A stretch of DNA of 64,000 nt from Macrophomina tecta (taxonomy: Eukaryota; Ascomycota; Dothideomycetes; Botryosphaeriales; Botryosphaeriaceae): positions 1 through 64,000 of the forward strand of contig JAKSGN010000012.1 in assembly GCA_024180945.1 (NCBI GenBank), written 5' to 3'. The notes beneath the pieces were generated by a model, which was given only the letters and a program-made list of their open reading frames with translations, searched no databases and had not been told where the DNA came from. Shown in pieces: positions 10,956 to 21,679 of this stretch (position 1 is the first letter of the stretch; each line of letters opens with the position of its first letter). A program made the position numbers and the translations under genes.

Positions 10956-12575
10956 TTAGCGTCCGGAGCTTGCGCCGCCCCTAGCTTCCTCGTTGATAGC
11001 CTGCCCAGCTTTTCCATGTTCAGCGTTCACAACCTTGCTCCGCTTGTCATATTTCCGCACCTCAACAGTCTTGGGACGTGCGACCACTCCGTACGCTGCG
11101 CTGAACACCTCTGTCGTGCCCAGCGAGTCACCAAGCTCAGCATGTGATGCAGACCGTCGCTCGCAACCGAGCACCCTGCGCGCAAGCTTTAACCAACCGT
11201 AGACGAGAGGTTGCTGGACGAAGACAAGGAAGCACTGTATTCCAGAGGCCTCAAATCGCATTAGCACAATTCCTTGCTCTTCATGAGGGGGCTGGTGCTC
11301 ACTGCCAGCAGAAAGAGGAGCGCTGCTACGGTGTCTTGGTCAATAAACAGGTTCTGCGCGCGGACGAGACAGACACTTCTGTCCGTGGGGTGCGATGTCA
11401 AACAAGTGAGCCAGGTGTAAACTTCCTCGACGTGGTGGTGAGCCTGCTTCTCGTTGCTGCCGATACGCAGGAACACGGAGCAGAAGAAGATAACGTCGAT
11501 CAAGATCAACACCACGGCGGCGATGGCGCGCCACTGCAGCCTCACAAGGTTCCAGATCTGCCTCAGCCTCGTGGACGTGGATTCTCTATGCGTGTGTGTG
11601 TCAACTGATGTGATTTAGAGGGTCCAAGGTTGCTTACTCATATTTTTCCGCGGACAATCGAGCCCGCTGCAGTATGTACAAATTCAGCCCGAAGGCAAAC
11701 GTCGCGAGCTGGAGAACCGCTGAGAGTCCCGACATGACGAGGAGCGGGCCCCAGAAGCTAGGCACAGACCCATTCGTGTTGACGTGGCATGCGTCACCAA
11801 AGCGGATCGAAACGCCGGTCACGCCCAGCGTGACGCCTGACAGGACGATGACGACGCTCCATCCAATACCCTGCGTGGCGACGAAAAATCGACGGCCGAC
11901 ATGGATGTTCCAGCATACGAGCAAGTGCAGGGACAACGATCGCAGAAAGACTTGGGACGAGTGAGCATCGGGGTGGCTTGGGAGTTGTTTTTTGCATGTT
12001 GAGAAGAAATGAGCAGAAGAAAGGGAGCGTGCAGCGCTTACCCCACGTTGCGACTGTGAGGCCTCCAAAGACGATGAGCATACCAGACCATGCGCATGAG
12101 AGACTGGAACTCATGTCATTGGGAGTGATGGCGTCGAAGCATTCGTCTGGTCGAGTTGTGAGAGGGAGGACGAATCCGAGCTGAAGTGGCGAGGAAGAAT
12201 TGTCAACTTCATCTAAGAGAGCGATGAGGCGCGTAGGCTTACCGCGAGGCTCAGAATACCGGTAACCAGGCACACGTTGAGGTGATCACGTTTGCTGTCC
12301 TTCTTGGGCAAGAAAAGCCAGGACAGCAGTAAGAAAAGACAAAGCAAAGACCCGACGACGCATAAGCACTCTGCTGCTTTGTATTGTTTCCGAAATGCTA
12401 GGATGTCGGATCAGCAGGGCCACAGCCGCAATGATAGAGCCGACGTCTTACAATCAGAGTATATCCAGTCCGTCGCGGGACACGGAAGGCAGCAGCTGAG
12501 GCTACTGATAGAGTCTACGACTGGTACACAAACGCGGCCGGATAGGTCTATAGTCTCTTGAGCATTGTGCATCAT
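10956..12575 (-). CDS. Seven-TM receptor, Frizzled/Smoothened-like fungal GPCR family, 424 aa
   Basis: Six exons (12575-12452, 12397-12243, 12180-12042, 11950-11638, 11567-11303, 11234-10956) join in frame into 424 residues. Introns are 54-91 bases with GTAAG-type donors; the donor at 11302 is GTGAGC. The start is the ATG-ATG giving MMHNAQETIDLSG. A Cys-rich N-terminal segment (SSLSCCLPCPATDWIYSD) precedes about seven hydrophobic stretches, including CVVGSLLCLFLLLSWLFLP, NVCLVTGILSLALGF and SVVIVLSGVTLGVTGVSI. An extracellular Cys pair (DECF, SCAWSG) precedes GGLTVATWVFLRSLSL, which resembles the Cys-SG-W-R pattern of Frizzled-like receptors. The basic cytoplasmic tail is about 80 residues. 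A signalling role at the plasma membrane is inferred; the exact GPCR class is the weak point. A shorter last intron (acceptor at 11250) would add five residues. Confidence 0.75.
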
Positions 12576-13019
12576 TCATTGTCGTGTTAAGAGGGAGGGT
12601 TTACATCCACCGCCTCGGCCAGCCTGGCTTGCATCCAGGAGCGGCTCGGGACAGAGCTCTTTCTCAAGGCGGTTGCCTGCCATTTATGCGAAACAGAGTA
12701 CGCCGGGCACGCTTGGATATTCTGATTCGTACTGCAAGATGAATGGAATTGCTGTATTCTACCGGACAGTGTATAAATGTAGGGGCGGAGAGGCGGAGTT
12801 GCCTTTTTCGCCGCTCTTGTTGTGCTTCTGAAATGTGGATTCCATTTTCTCGCCCTCCCTTTTCTGCACTGGCAACCCGCTTAGGGCTTTGAAATCTTTT
12901 CTTCCTCTTGGAGCCACGAAGTGGCCGGGCACTCAGAATCGGCTTCCTCTCCATTATCTCTGCCTATGCGCAGGTGTTGAATGCTCGCTCAATGAACGAC
13001 TAACTCCAGTCTGCCTAAT
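12576..13019. other. Intergenic stretch, no gene recognised
   Basis: Likely promoter of the receptor gene and downstream region of the MADS-like gene. No repeat or domain was found. Confidence 0.45.
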
Positions 13020-13469
13020 CTACAGAACCTGGGTCTCAGCTCTACCATCCTGTTCGGTGTGAGTTTGTTGAGATCCTGAAACAGGGTGCAAAGCCTGCAA
13101 TGGATATTCCAGCACCGGAGGATCTGGGATGGTGAAGTTTGTTCCTCTTCTCGTCGTCTTAGCTCGCGTTGGCGTCTTATGATCCTGTTTCGTAAAGTCT
13201 TCTGGCGTCTTCTTTATATGTTTCAAATGGGGCACCTATGTCCTGTCAGATTCGCCTTCCATTTATTAAAAGCAAGGAGTTTCTACCGCAGTATCCGGTT
13301 GTGATGGCCAGTCGGACATGCCTGTTGAGGTGTACGAATGCAAAACACCGTTTTTGACAATGGCGACGTATACGTCTGCTCCAGATTGAAAAGCAATTTC
13401 GTGCGCTCTGCGGATGAAATTATTTCGTCGCTTGCGAAAACGCTCTTGTGATAGTTTCTTGCTTGTCAT
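13020..13469 (-). CDS. Small MADS-box-like protein, two exons, 132 aa
   Basis: Exon 1 (13469-13287) starts MTSKKLSQERF and runs into FRKRRNNFIRRAHEIAFQSG followed by ADVYVAIVKNG. This matches the core of the MADS-box: a basic KRRNN stretch, a first helix with AHE, then an acidic-hydrophobic strand (DVYVAIVKNG) and the SYTSTG/W-P region. The intron 13286-13236 (GTAGAA...ATAG, 51 bases) leads in phase to exon 2 (13235-13020), which encodes a basic, Thr/Pro-rich tail (TPTRAKTTRRGT). Classic fungal MADS proteins are much longer and keep RIENKVNRQVTF before the helix; that part is reduced here to about ten residues. DNA binding is plausible, function unknown. Splicing was assigned by eye. Confidence 0.6.
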
Positions 13470-13821
13470 GTCTGGAATTACCTGGGGGGCCGGAACCAGT
13501 TGCTACCTTCTTCGGTTGTGGTTTTTGTTTCTTTCTTTTCATTCCCTTTCCTTTCCTCCTTTAAATACTGGTATGGGCACCATACAGATCCCTCCTCTAA
13601 CCGAATCTGGCGGCGCGAGGATCACATGCTGCAGAGCTGGGGAACAGCGGGTGCTGCATCGGCACCAAAGTATCGGTCCCTTTCAGATTCGATTATGGGG
13701 TGTGAGAATGTGCGGGTGAAAGGAATTCTACGAGATTGTCTCAGTACTAATGATAACGACGTGTGTATGGGGGTTCCGGAAATCACCGCACTGGTGTATA
13801 TGTGGGATTGTCTGCTGGCTC

Positions 13822-13983
13822 CGCCACGAACCTGCATGTAGATAGAGTTGTCGTGGCACGATCAATCACTAGGCTGATTGTTGCTGTACCTCTTCGATTG
13901 GTTGGCGGCTCGCAGTTGACGGGACGTTCGCGCAATGCCTTGCAGTACCAATTGAAACCCAACACTTTTGGAAGACCGTAATA
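13822..13983 (+). repeat. LTR-A remnant
   Basis: Aligns with the other LTR-A copies (TAGAGTTGTCGTGGCACGAT, then CAATTGAAACCCAACAC) from CGCCACGAAC to CCGTAATA. The ends are decayed and no target duplication remains. Confidence 0.65.
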
Positions 13984-14226
13984 AGTTCTACACGACATCA
14001 CGCTTGTATGTCCCACATCTAACGCACCCCAAACAATATTGTCGCAATATATGTCCGTCCTTTCACGCACGGTTGCTTGTCTTCCCGAGATGGAACGCTT
14101 GTTCCATGCTTCCTTTCTACTACACGGATTGAAAGAGAACTTTCCGTCTGGGGCTATCCTTGGAGAGACTAACCGTACATATACCGGTGGACGAGGGGTT
14201 TTGGGGTGGAGTGATTTGTGTACATG

Positions 14227-14247
14227 TATATATATATATATATATAT
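14227..14247 (+). repeat. (TA)n microsatellite
   Basis: An uninterrupted run of alternating T and A in otherwise non-coding DNA. The surrounding 13.98-15.11 kb holds no recognisable gene. Confidence 0.9.
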
Positions 14248-15111
14248 GTCGAAATTTTGAGGTCAGAAAGAATGGATTGCATTCTTCCTGGCTCTCTAAG
14301 AGCCGTTGAATGAATGTCTTTATATTCATTGGATTGAATCATAACCAAGGAAATAATAGATCCGAGGGAAAGTAGAATACCGAGGTGTATGGGGAGACCG
14401 AGGAAGGTATCAATATAGTGTCTGAGGAAGCAATAGCACGACAGATGATGGGCGTAGTGGTTGACAATATATCTCATAATTTTCATTAGGAACCTCTCCG
14501 ATTCGAAACTGTCATATACAATGACTATGTTCATGCACGCCGTCCGTATCCGCGGACTATGAGGAACAGGCGCGCTGCGGATCAGTCTCAAGCACATGAA
14601 GAACTTGATTCATCTACCGTCCAAGAGTCGTTCAGTCAGTATCAGCTGGCAGAGGTTGATGCAATGCCTTCCGGCATCAATACGGCCACGCTGTATTAGC
14701 TGTCGGCATAGAAGAGAAGACGAACATACTGAAAGATTATCCTCTAGGCAATTTCTGTACAATGAACCTGTGATACTTACATGTTAGATATATACGTCAG
14801 TTCCACCGACCCTGACATCAGGGGGTGGGGGTATAAGAGGCCCCCTAGCAATATGGAGTAACTGGACGAGTTCCGTCCTTTTGCTCCATTCCAACATTAC
14901 ATCTATTCATGATACGAGCCGAGTAGATCTTGTTTATCCCGACTCTTTGCAGGCTATTGAGATGGATGTGCTACTGGACAGTATACATTAAGAGCTGACA
15001 TGATACTGCAAGGACTGAATGAAAGCCTTTCGCTTCAACGAAACAATGCATTCGTACCTGTCTTCACCTTTCCCTTTCCCTCTGCAAATACGGTGGTAAG
15101 CTCGTACAACA

Positions 15112-15513
15112 TCAGATGGCCCAAGTGTTTTGATGTTTCTCAAGCCAACTGAGTGCTTTTTTGTGTTCTGCTCCCATATTGGCACGTAGCCCGATGAATA
15201 AAGCCAACTCCCTCCGCTTCGCGCATATCCGCTCCGTCGTGCTCATTTGGGAAAAGGCCTGGTGGTCCCACAGCATCGGGTGAGGATATGTCAAAGTATA
15301 CTCATCCGGCTCTGTCTGGGAATAATACTGAGCAATGCTGTTGATTTCGGACTCGCTTAAAAGCCAAAAGTGCAGGATGGTCTTGGGGAAACACGGATGT
15401 GGTGGCCCAGTGGGCATGCGGTATATAGGAAGGAGTCGAGTCCTCAAGTTCTCGACCCTAGCATGAAGCTCTGGATTCTTGGACAGAAGGCCTATCATGA
15501 TGTTCGTGGACAT
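15112..15513 (-). CDS. Conserved fungal-type hypothetical protein, 5' end uncertain
   Basis: The frame from the ATG of MSTNIMIGLLSKNPELH encodes 133 residues. Features such as PHPCFPKTILHFWLLSE, SIAQYYSQTEPDEYTLTYPH, and ERICAKRRELALFIGLRAN resemble a widespread family of short uncharacterised ascomycete proteins with a Trp/Tyr-rich core and a terminal R-x-FIGLRG-like motif; this is from memory of the pattern and was not searched. The frame stays open upstream (LTTIATIQLHRNFQR), suggesting a missing first exon. An intron with donor GTAAGT near 15675 and acceptor CCATCAG near 15560 is possible. An LTR-A element sits just beyond that donor (15721-15887) and may interrupt exon 1. No function known. 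Confidence 0.5.
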   Translation of the reverse strand: MSTNIMIGLLSKNPELHARVENLRTRLLPIYRMPTGPPHPCFPKTILHFWLLSESEINSIAQYYSQTEPDEYTLTYPHPMLWDHQAFSQMSTTERICAKRRELALFIGLRANMGAEHKKALSWLEKHQNTWAI

Positions 15514-15720
15514 GCGTTGGAAGTTTCTGTGCAACTGAATCGTTGCAATAGTAGTTAGCCTGATGGATCGTTGCTATCACGATATTGCCAGGAGTAAGCT
15601 GTTTCTACTCCAGTGTCCCATTTTCATGTTTTACGCTAGTTTTTGCTTATAGAGTCTTCGATTCCTTGGTACTTACATTTCTCTTTTCCTCTTTTTTAAC
15701 CGACGGGTCGACGTCCTTAT

Positions 15721-15887
15721 TGTTACGAACACGCCTCTGTATATAGAGTTGTTGGGGCAAAACCAGCCACCAGGCTGGTTATTGCTGTACCTTTTGTCGA
15801 CTGACCGGCTACTCGCGGTCGGCGGGAGGTTGGCCGAATGGCTTTGCAGCAACGACTGAAACCCAACACGGTCGCCGCGCCGTAACA
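15721..15887 (+). mobile_element. LTR-A short solo-LTR/TRIM-like element (167 bp), TSD CTTAT
   Basis: Begins TGTTACGAACACGCC and ends CGCGCCGTAACA. A perfect duplication CTTAT flanks it (15716-15720 and 15888-15892). The best-preserved copy in the window and about 90% identical to the one at 7555. Confidence 0.88.
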
Positions 15888-15983
15888 CTTATTAGAAATT
15901 TGATGTGAAAAAGAATTTCGGTACGACGCGGAAGAGAGATCGCGTCGGTGGTGACAGGTGCTCAGCATGGGACAATTTCCTTC

Positions 15984-16241
15984 TTTTACGACCGCCCACA
16001 AGTATTGGGCTCAATTGGTGCTGCTAGGCATTGCGCCACCTTAACTATTTCATTGGCAAAAGGCATTGCGATCATCAAGCCCCCAGGCTGAACATGACGC
16101 AACGATTTTCTAAAGGCGGTGCGAACCGTGGCACCAGCAAGCCAGTACTGCAGTACCGTTTGCAACTTAAATGGCAGACAGTAGTCCAAACAACATTTCC
16201 GTACTTGACTGAAATTTGGCACTGTTGGCGCTACCGTAATA
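15984..16241. repeat. Composite LTR-A remnant
   Basis: The left end (TTTTACGACCGCCC...) matches the reverse-orientation start of LTR-A as at 6833. The right end (GACTGAAATTTGGCACTG ... GCTACCGTAATA) matches the forward 3' end. The 258-bp block therefore looks like two copies fused head to head, or a rearranged one. No target duplication is seen. Confidence 0.5.
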
Positions 16242-16400
16242 GGCGACTGCAGTGCACGAAACGCCGGCGAGCCACCTAGTTATCGGATTCTCTCACTACA
16301 ATCGCTCAACAACGCAGCTTCCGTTGATCGTAGCCTTGGCCATTCCATATCTTGTCGTCCCTTCTGCGCAGACAGAGATATGCCCACAGTGTGCGAATTC

Positions 16401-17048
16401 TTACGAAAAAACTACCCACTGACAAGATGTACACGTAAGAACCCATGGTTCTGAAAGTCTCTCATTTGTCCAAGACAGCAAAATTTTCGCCCCGCGAGGG
16501 TTCGTGTACTGCTCAAACGCTCTAGACACGACTGTGACTGCCTTTTTCTCAGAGCACGGAATCAGCGATTCCGCCACCATAGGCGCCTCTGACTCCTCCA
16601 CTACCACAAGGCGTACATATTCCGGACTCCCAACACACCGTATGTATCTGAACGAACCACAACCTGCACGGATGTAATCCAAAGTGTAAGCACCTAGAGG
16701 GGAGTGACAGACGGGATCGAGGCTGACGCTCCCGATAAAGACTTCTGCCTCGTAGCCGGTAGGGAGAGGAATGGTAAGATGGTAATGGTTAGGGAACTCA
16801 TCCACGCAGGAGTCGCTTGGTAGCAAGTCTATGAGCGTGCGGAAGATGTGCTCAGCTCCTTCAGAAACGGCGTTATGGGTTGGGAAGATGATGAGGCCGG
16901 AGCGTGGGGGGAGCTGGAGGTCTCGGTGCAAATTGGTCCACATGGGGTTGTCGCTGCTAGCGAAGAAGAGGGCTTCGAAGCCAGATAAGAAGAGAAATAC
17001 GTCGGCGCCTTTGCCGAAAAGGATTTCAAGAATGCATTTCCCGATCAT
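16401..17048 (-). CDS. Hypothetical protein, 215 aa
   Basis: A continuous frame from the ATG of MIGKCILEILFGKGADVFLF to a stop. The frame is open for about 19 codons further upstream without an ATG, so another exon is possible. The N-terminal half has a hydrophobic strand pattern (ADVFLFLSGFEALFFA) and the C-terminal half contains several Cys (GCGSFRYIRCVG, LTCTSCQW). No signal peptide and no recognisable domain. Non-repetitive within the window. It may be a real orphan gene; nothing can be said about function. Confidence 0.5.
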   Translation of the reverse strand: MIGKCILEILFGKGADVFLFLSGFEALFFASSDNPMWTNLHRDLQLPPRSGLIIFPTHNAVSEGAEHIFRTLIDLLPSDSCVDEFPNHYHLTIPLPTGYEAEVFIGSVSLDPVCHSPLGAYTLDYIRAGCGSFRYIRCVGSPEYVRLVVVEESEAPMVAESLIPCSEKKAVTVVSRAFEQYTNPRGAKILLSWTNERLSEPWVLTCTSCQWVVFS

Positions 17049-17105
17049 GCTGAATGGTGCCCTGGGTTCTCGTAAGGATAGGTTTCGACCGGCAGCTATC
17101 TCCAA

Positions 17106-18323
17106 TAAGTGGCTACTTGAACTTCAGACGTACGTCATGGAGGTGTAACGGCGAGCCCCTTCCCTAAAGTATAGCCGAAAGCCTTAGGGGCGGTGGCAGT
17201 TTATCGTTAGATAATAAGAAGAAAGTGAGAGCCAATAAACAGGAAATCACCTCTAGCACCTGTTGCTATCGAAATGGGATCTTCATGTCGGCAAACTCAG
17301 TAGATAAGCACGTAGCTGTACGGGAAAGTTCCATATATCTAGCGACACAGATTGCAGCACCTTCGGCGTACTAATCGATAACCTAGATAATACTGGTGGC
17401 CTCTCAGCTGCGGGTTGGCCTTGGAAGCGAAGCAACTCCGAATGGCTACACCACCGCAGACAAAAGTTGTTGCAAATTATGTGTATTGTAGTTTCAATAG
17501 CGTTTCAAGTAGACGAGCTCGTGATAAAAGGGGGATACCATCCATCCCGTCAGACCTCATGCCACTCATGCCAGCCAGCACTCACTCAGCTACACACACA
17601 TCCTGAATTTCAACTAACGTAGCTCGCAGCCAACAGTCCTCAAGCATCCCTACTCTCACCTTAGGATATAAGCCGTTGTGCGAACCAGGGCTGTTGTTGT
17701 TGTTGTTGTTGTTGTTATTCATTCTGCATAAGCACTACAGTGAAATGGAGCTACGTACATGGGCACGCATCACGGCTTGTTCGTCAGTCCTTTACTCGGC
17801 AGTTAACTGTTGGAGAGAGCTGCCGTTTGGGACCTATACTCCTCCTGGTGGCTGTATAGCGAGCTTTGTAGGAAGCTAGAGAAGTGGAAAGAAAGTAGAT
17901 GAACGAAGAAGAGAGTAAGAAGGGATATTTATGGAGGGCGCGCTCCTAGTTTCGAGCAGTCTCTTGTCCCAAGTCTCATTCCTGCCTTGCCCCAGTTCTA
18001 GTAACCATCTTGCCAACTGTTGTCATCGTAAGGAACTCCAGCAGCAGCTTGACGGCGACTGGGTCGAGAAGCTGCCTTCGGTCTTGCAACACGCTGAAAA
18101 AGTGTGATCATGGAGTGTCGCAATATGACCGTGCCGTTTTCCTCGCAAGGGTGTAATCCATGCGTGCCTTTTTTTTTCCCCCCCTCTATCAGAGAATGCA
18201 TCACGATTCGCGGACCTGCGTTTTTGTTTTGACTTTCCAGTGGTCATGGAAATGCATATAAAGACAGAAGGTGTCTGATTCCCCTCCAGTCCGTCATCTG
18301 GCTCCACTTTGGGTCATAGCATC
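17106..18323. other. Intergenic stretch with a (TTG)n run
   Basis: No gene recognised. A TTG microsatellite occupies 17692-17716 and a T/C-rich run lies near 18170-18187. The 3' part is likely the promoter of the patatin gene. Confidence 0.55.
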
Positions 18324-21300
18324 ATGATCGCGTGCAATCACCTTGAATGGCTGCAGCTGGACCAGGCAGACCATGGCTGGTCCATCACATCCAGCGACCG
18401 CTTGAAGAGGATTGTGAGCAGCCTGCCATATGCAAATGCTCAATTCCCATCCCTTGTCTTGTTCATGGGCAGAGCTACGAAAACTGCCGCTCTGCGAGAG
18501 CTGTACCCAGAAAACAACCTCGTCAGACATAGTAGCCAGGGCTTGGTGAATCTGAGGATCGATAACAAGTCCTGCGGTTCGGAGCATCCAGTCCTTTTCG
18601 GCGAGGTCGAGATCGACAGGCCTACAGGCGAAAGTCGCACCTGCCATGAGACGACGCGACTTAACATGGCGTGGAGTAAAGACTTGACGCAGCGGCAGAC
18701 TGCATCGCGCATTTTCGCTCGCCTCCTGCTCTCCTTTGCGAGCGTCCTCTGCATCTTCGCTGACGATTTTCCTAGGCTTGCCGACGTAGCCGCGAGCGTG
18801 GCCGAATGGGCTGCCATCGGTGCCGCGTGCCACATTGGCAAACCGCGACTGCTCGTCGTGACTAGCCGAACGCATACAATCGCCGAAATGCGGCTTCCAT
18901 ACATACTAGCGGAGGCGTCCAACGTCTTTGCCGGGATCGAAGTCGTGGAGCTGCCTCACGCACAGCAGCTATCGCCGGCAGCGTTGTACAGCGGGCTGCG
19001 CGCTTCCATGCGCGGCACGCTCGCCCTGTCACGCAGCGATCGGAAGCAGGCTGGCAGCCTCTTTTCGGCACCACATCTGGCAGCCCTCTTCGAGCGCGCT
19101 CTGGGACGCGTAGCAGAGAATGTGGAGCAGGAACTAGATGCGATTGCTCTGGCCAGGGGTCCAAGCAAGATCGAGGACGCTGACTTTCCACGACACCTAG
19201 AGGCTTTCCTGAAGCTGTGTGCAGGCCGCAGGATCCCAGTGAAGCATGTGGCGTCTGCGATGCTGCTAGACAACTACCCTCCAAGGATGCATTGTAGGCC
19301 ACCTACGTTCCCAGAGTTTTGTACTTACCGATGACTTCTGACTTCTCTGTGTGCTATATAGTCTTTGAACCCCATGCCGTGTTTCGGAGCATCTACTACA
19401 AGCCGTTTCGCGATGCTGCTGCTCGGGTGGTAGGTGGACGCCAAGGCGCTGCACTTGCGTCTCAGGTGGAAGGTCACTTCGTCATGCTGGCCGAGGGTAT
19501 GGCAAAGTCGGGCACGGCTGCCGCAGACATCCACCGTCAGACCATGGCGTCCGTGACCGAGCGCTTGGCCGCCCTCAAAAGCAACACGACCTGTCTGTGC
19601 TGCCTTCGACGTCCACCAGAACATGTTCTGCGCTGCAAGCACGCCATGTGTGATACCTGCGTGCGCATTTTCCACGCCCAATCTCTCGGACGAGACTCCA
19701 CTTACAAGGTGACGCATTGCTCTCTGTGTCAGACGCCCGTCCAACTGGCCGTGAGGCTGGTGCCAAAGACGGCGAGTTACCGTACTGTCACGTTCGATGG
19801 CGGTGGCGTGAGGGGAATCGTGTCGCTCGAGTTGTTTAAGGCTCTGAGCTTGGCGAGGCGGCTGCCGTACCCGATTCAGGACGACTTCGATCTCGCTGTA
19901 GGAACGAGCTCCGGTATGAAAAATATCACCGTCTCATTCGTCGGTACTCTCGCTGACCCGAGGATTGTAGGGGGCTTGATCGTGCTTCTCATGTTCTTAG
20001 AAGGGCGCGACGTTCATTTCTGCTTGTCCACGTTCAACACGCTGGCGACACGTGTTTTTCAGCCGCAACGCTTTTCGAAAGTCCCCATGTGCGGCTGGCT
20101 TTGTGAGTTTCTCAAAGCTGTTATGGCGAACGGTCGATACGACGTGACTACTATGGAACACTGTCTCAAGCGCGTGTATGGCAAGAGGCAGAGATTGTTC
20201 GACTCGGATCAAACAGGATCGTCGGGGATCAAGGTCGCAGTTACGGCCCTGTCCACTAGCAACGGGCAGCTTTGCCTGATGACCAACTACAACGGCGGAC
20301 CACGTCTGGAGGACCCTGGTCTGGCACCGTTGATCACAACTATCGTATCTTAAGATGGTTTGCTAACATGCGCGTAGGTTATAGGCACATTCGGCCAGAG
20401 AACCCAAAGGATGAAATCGCGATATGTGATGCGTTCGTACTTCCCCAAGGCTAGATGAAGACAGAGGAAAACAGCTGACAAGTAAACAGCGCCCAGGCCA
20501 CCTCCGCAGCACCATCGTGAGTAAAACGCTGCAACGTGTCTGACAAATTTACTTACACCGTGACGCAGCATCTTCCCCCCGAAATATATCCCTGCTCTCG
20601 ACTGCCACCTTCAGGACGGCGGCATAGGGGAGTTCAACAATCCAATTGATGCTGCTAAATGGGAGGCTCGACACATCTGGCCCACCGCACAGGAGCCTGA
20701 CTTCGTCGTTTCGATCGGCACCGGTTACGCCACCAACCCCGGCTCGTCGAGCTGGCTGCCTTCATGCCTCTCCCGCACTTTTCTTGACGGCGTCTGCAAG
20801 TCCATCGAGTTCTCCTCCGAGAGCGAAATGACATTCAAGCGGCATTTGCAGGGCGAAGCGCACCGACGCAACAAATTTCGGCTCACGCTGCCACTCGCCG
20901 AAGTGCCGGCGCTGGACGACGCGCAGCGAATGCCGGAGCTGCGCAACAAGGCCCGTGCACAGGCGCAGGCAAATGGCGAGGTTCAGGCCATCGTGCAGGC
21001 CATGCTCTGCACGCAGTTCTTCCTCGAGCTGGATACCCACCCGGAGTATTCGGCCGGCATCTGGGAAGTCCGCGCATCGATCCGGTGTCGCAGTCCTGAC
21101 GCCCGCGCCGTTGTACGCCGTCTTAGGGAGGAATACCCTGCTGCTATGTTTGTCAAAGATAGAGATTCCCTACTCGGCCCGGTTGAAGAACTGGATATTT
21201 GTGAGACTTGCGGCTTGTACAGGAGGAAAGTGGGATTCACAGTCCGTGACCTTGATGAGGATGTCAGGATTGCGCTGCAGCTTGACGATGCGCGGAGGTG

Positions 21301-21679
21301 GAGCATCAGTGCGTTTCAACCGTCGAGGAAGATGCGTTGGTTCGTTGAAAGACAAGGATTGGATGCGCCTTTCGGTTGCGCGGATCATGCGGACAATGGC
21401 ACGGGCGACGGAAGGGCCTGTGGTTGCGAAGCAAAGAAGACCAACACATGTATGAGCCGGGCCACGACCCAAAGCACCAAACCCGCGAGGAGCATCGGCC
21501 GAAGGATGGGCCGGGCTCCGATCCCAACAGCGCCTGGTGGGGTTGAGAGTGGAGGTGTCAAGCAGGCGCCATGCAGCAAGGCAGGAGACACTCATCACAT
21601 TCGAGGCGGATCTCGAAAGAGAAAGAGGGTTGGACGGGACGATCCTGAGGCTCCAAAGAAAGTGCGCCGCCGGTGGTGA
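18324..21679 (+). CDS. RING-finger patatin-like phospholipase, 1,020 aa, six exons
   Basis: Exons 18324-19293, 19362-19913, 19971-20318, 20378-20432, 20490-20516 and 20569-21679 join in frame. The ~400-residue N-terminal region has no known domain. A RING-HC finger follows: Cys401/404, Cys415, His417, Cys420, Cys423, Cys443, Cys446. The patatin domain comes next: oxyanion motif DGGGVRG (469-475), nucleophile elbow GTSSG with Ser506 (the Gly after it comes from the next exon) and the dyad Asp in QDGG (Asp667), so both catalytic residues are present. The segment CDAAQATSAAP is typical of patatins. The tail is basic (SRKRKRVGR). Family enzymes hydrolyse lipid acyl esters; RING fingers usually act in ubiquitin transfer. 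Combining both in one chain suggests regulated lipid signalling or incompatibility functions (inference). The intron at 20319 uses a weak GTCTGG donor; a possible upstream exon is not excluded. Confidence 0.88.

Noticed and set aside
14169..14597. 142-codon minus-strand frame with hydrophobic stretches
   Set aside because: It runs through a (TA)n microsatellite giving YIYIYIY, has no domain, and nothing indicates selection for coding.
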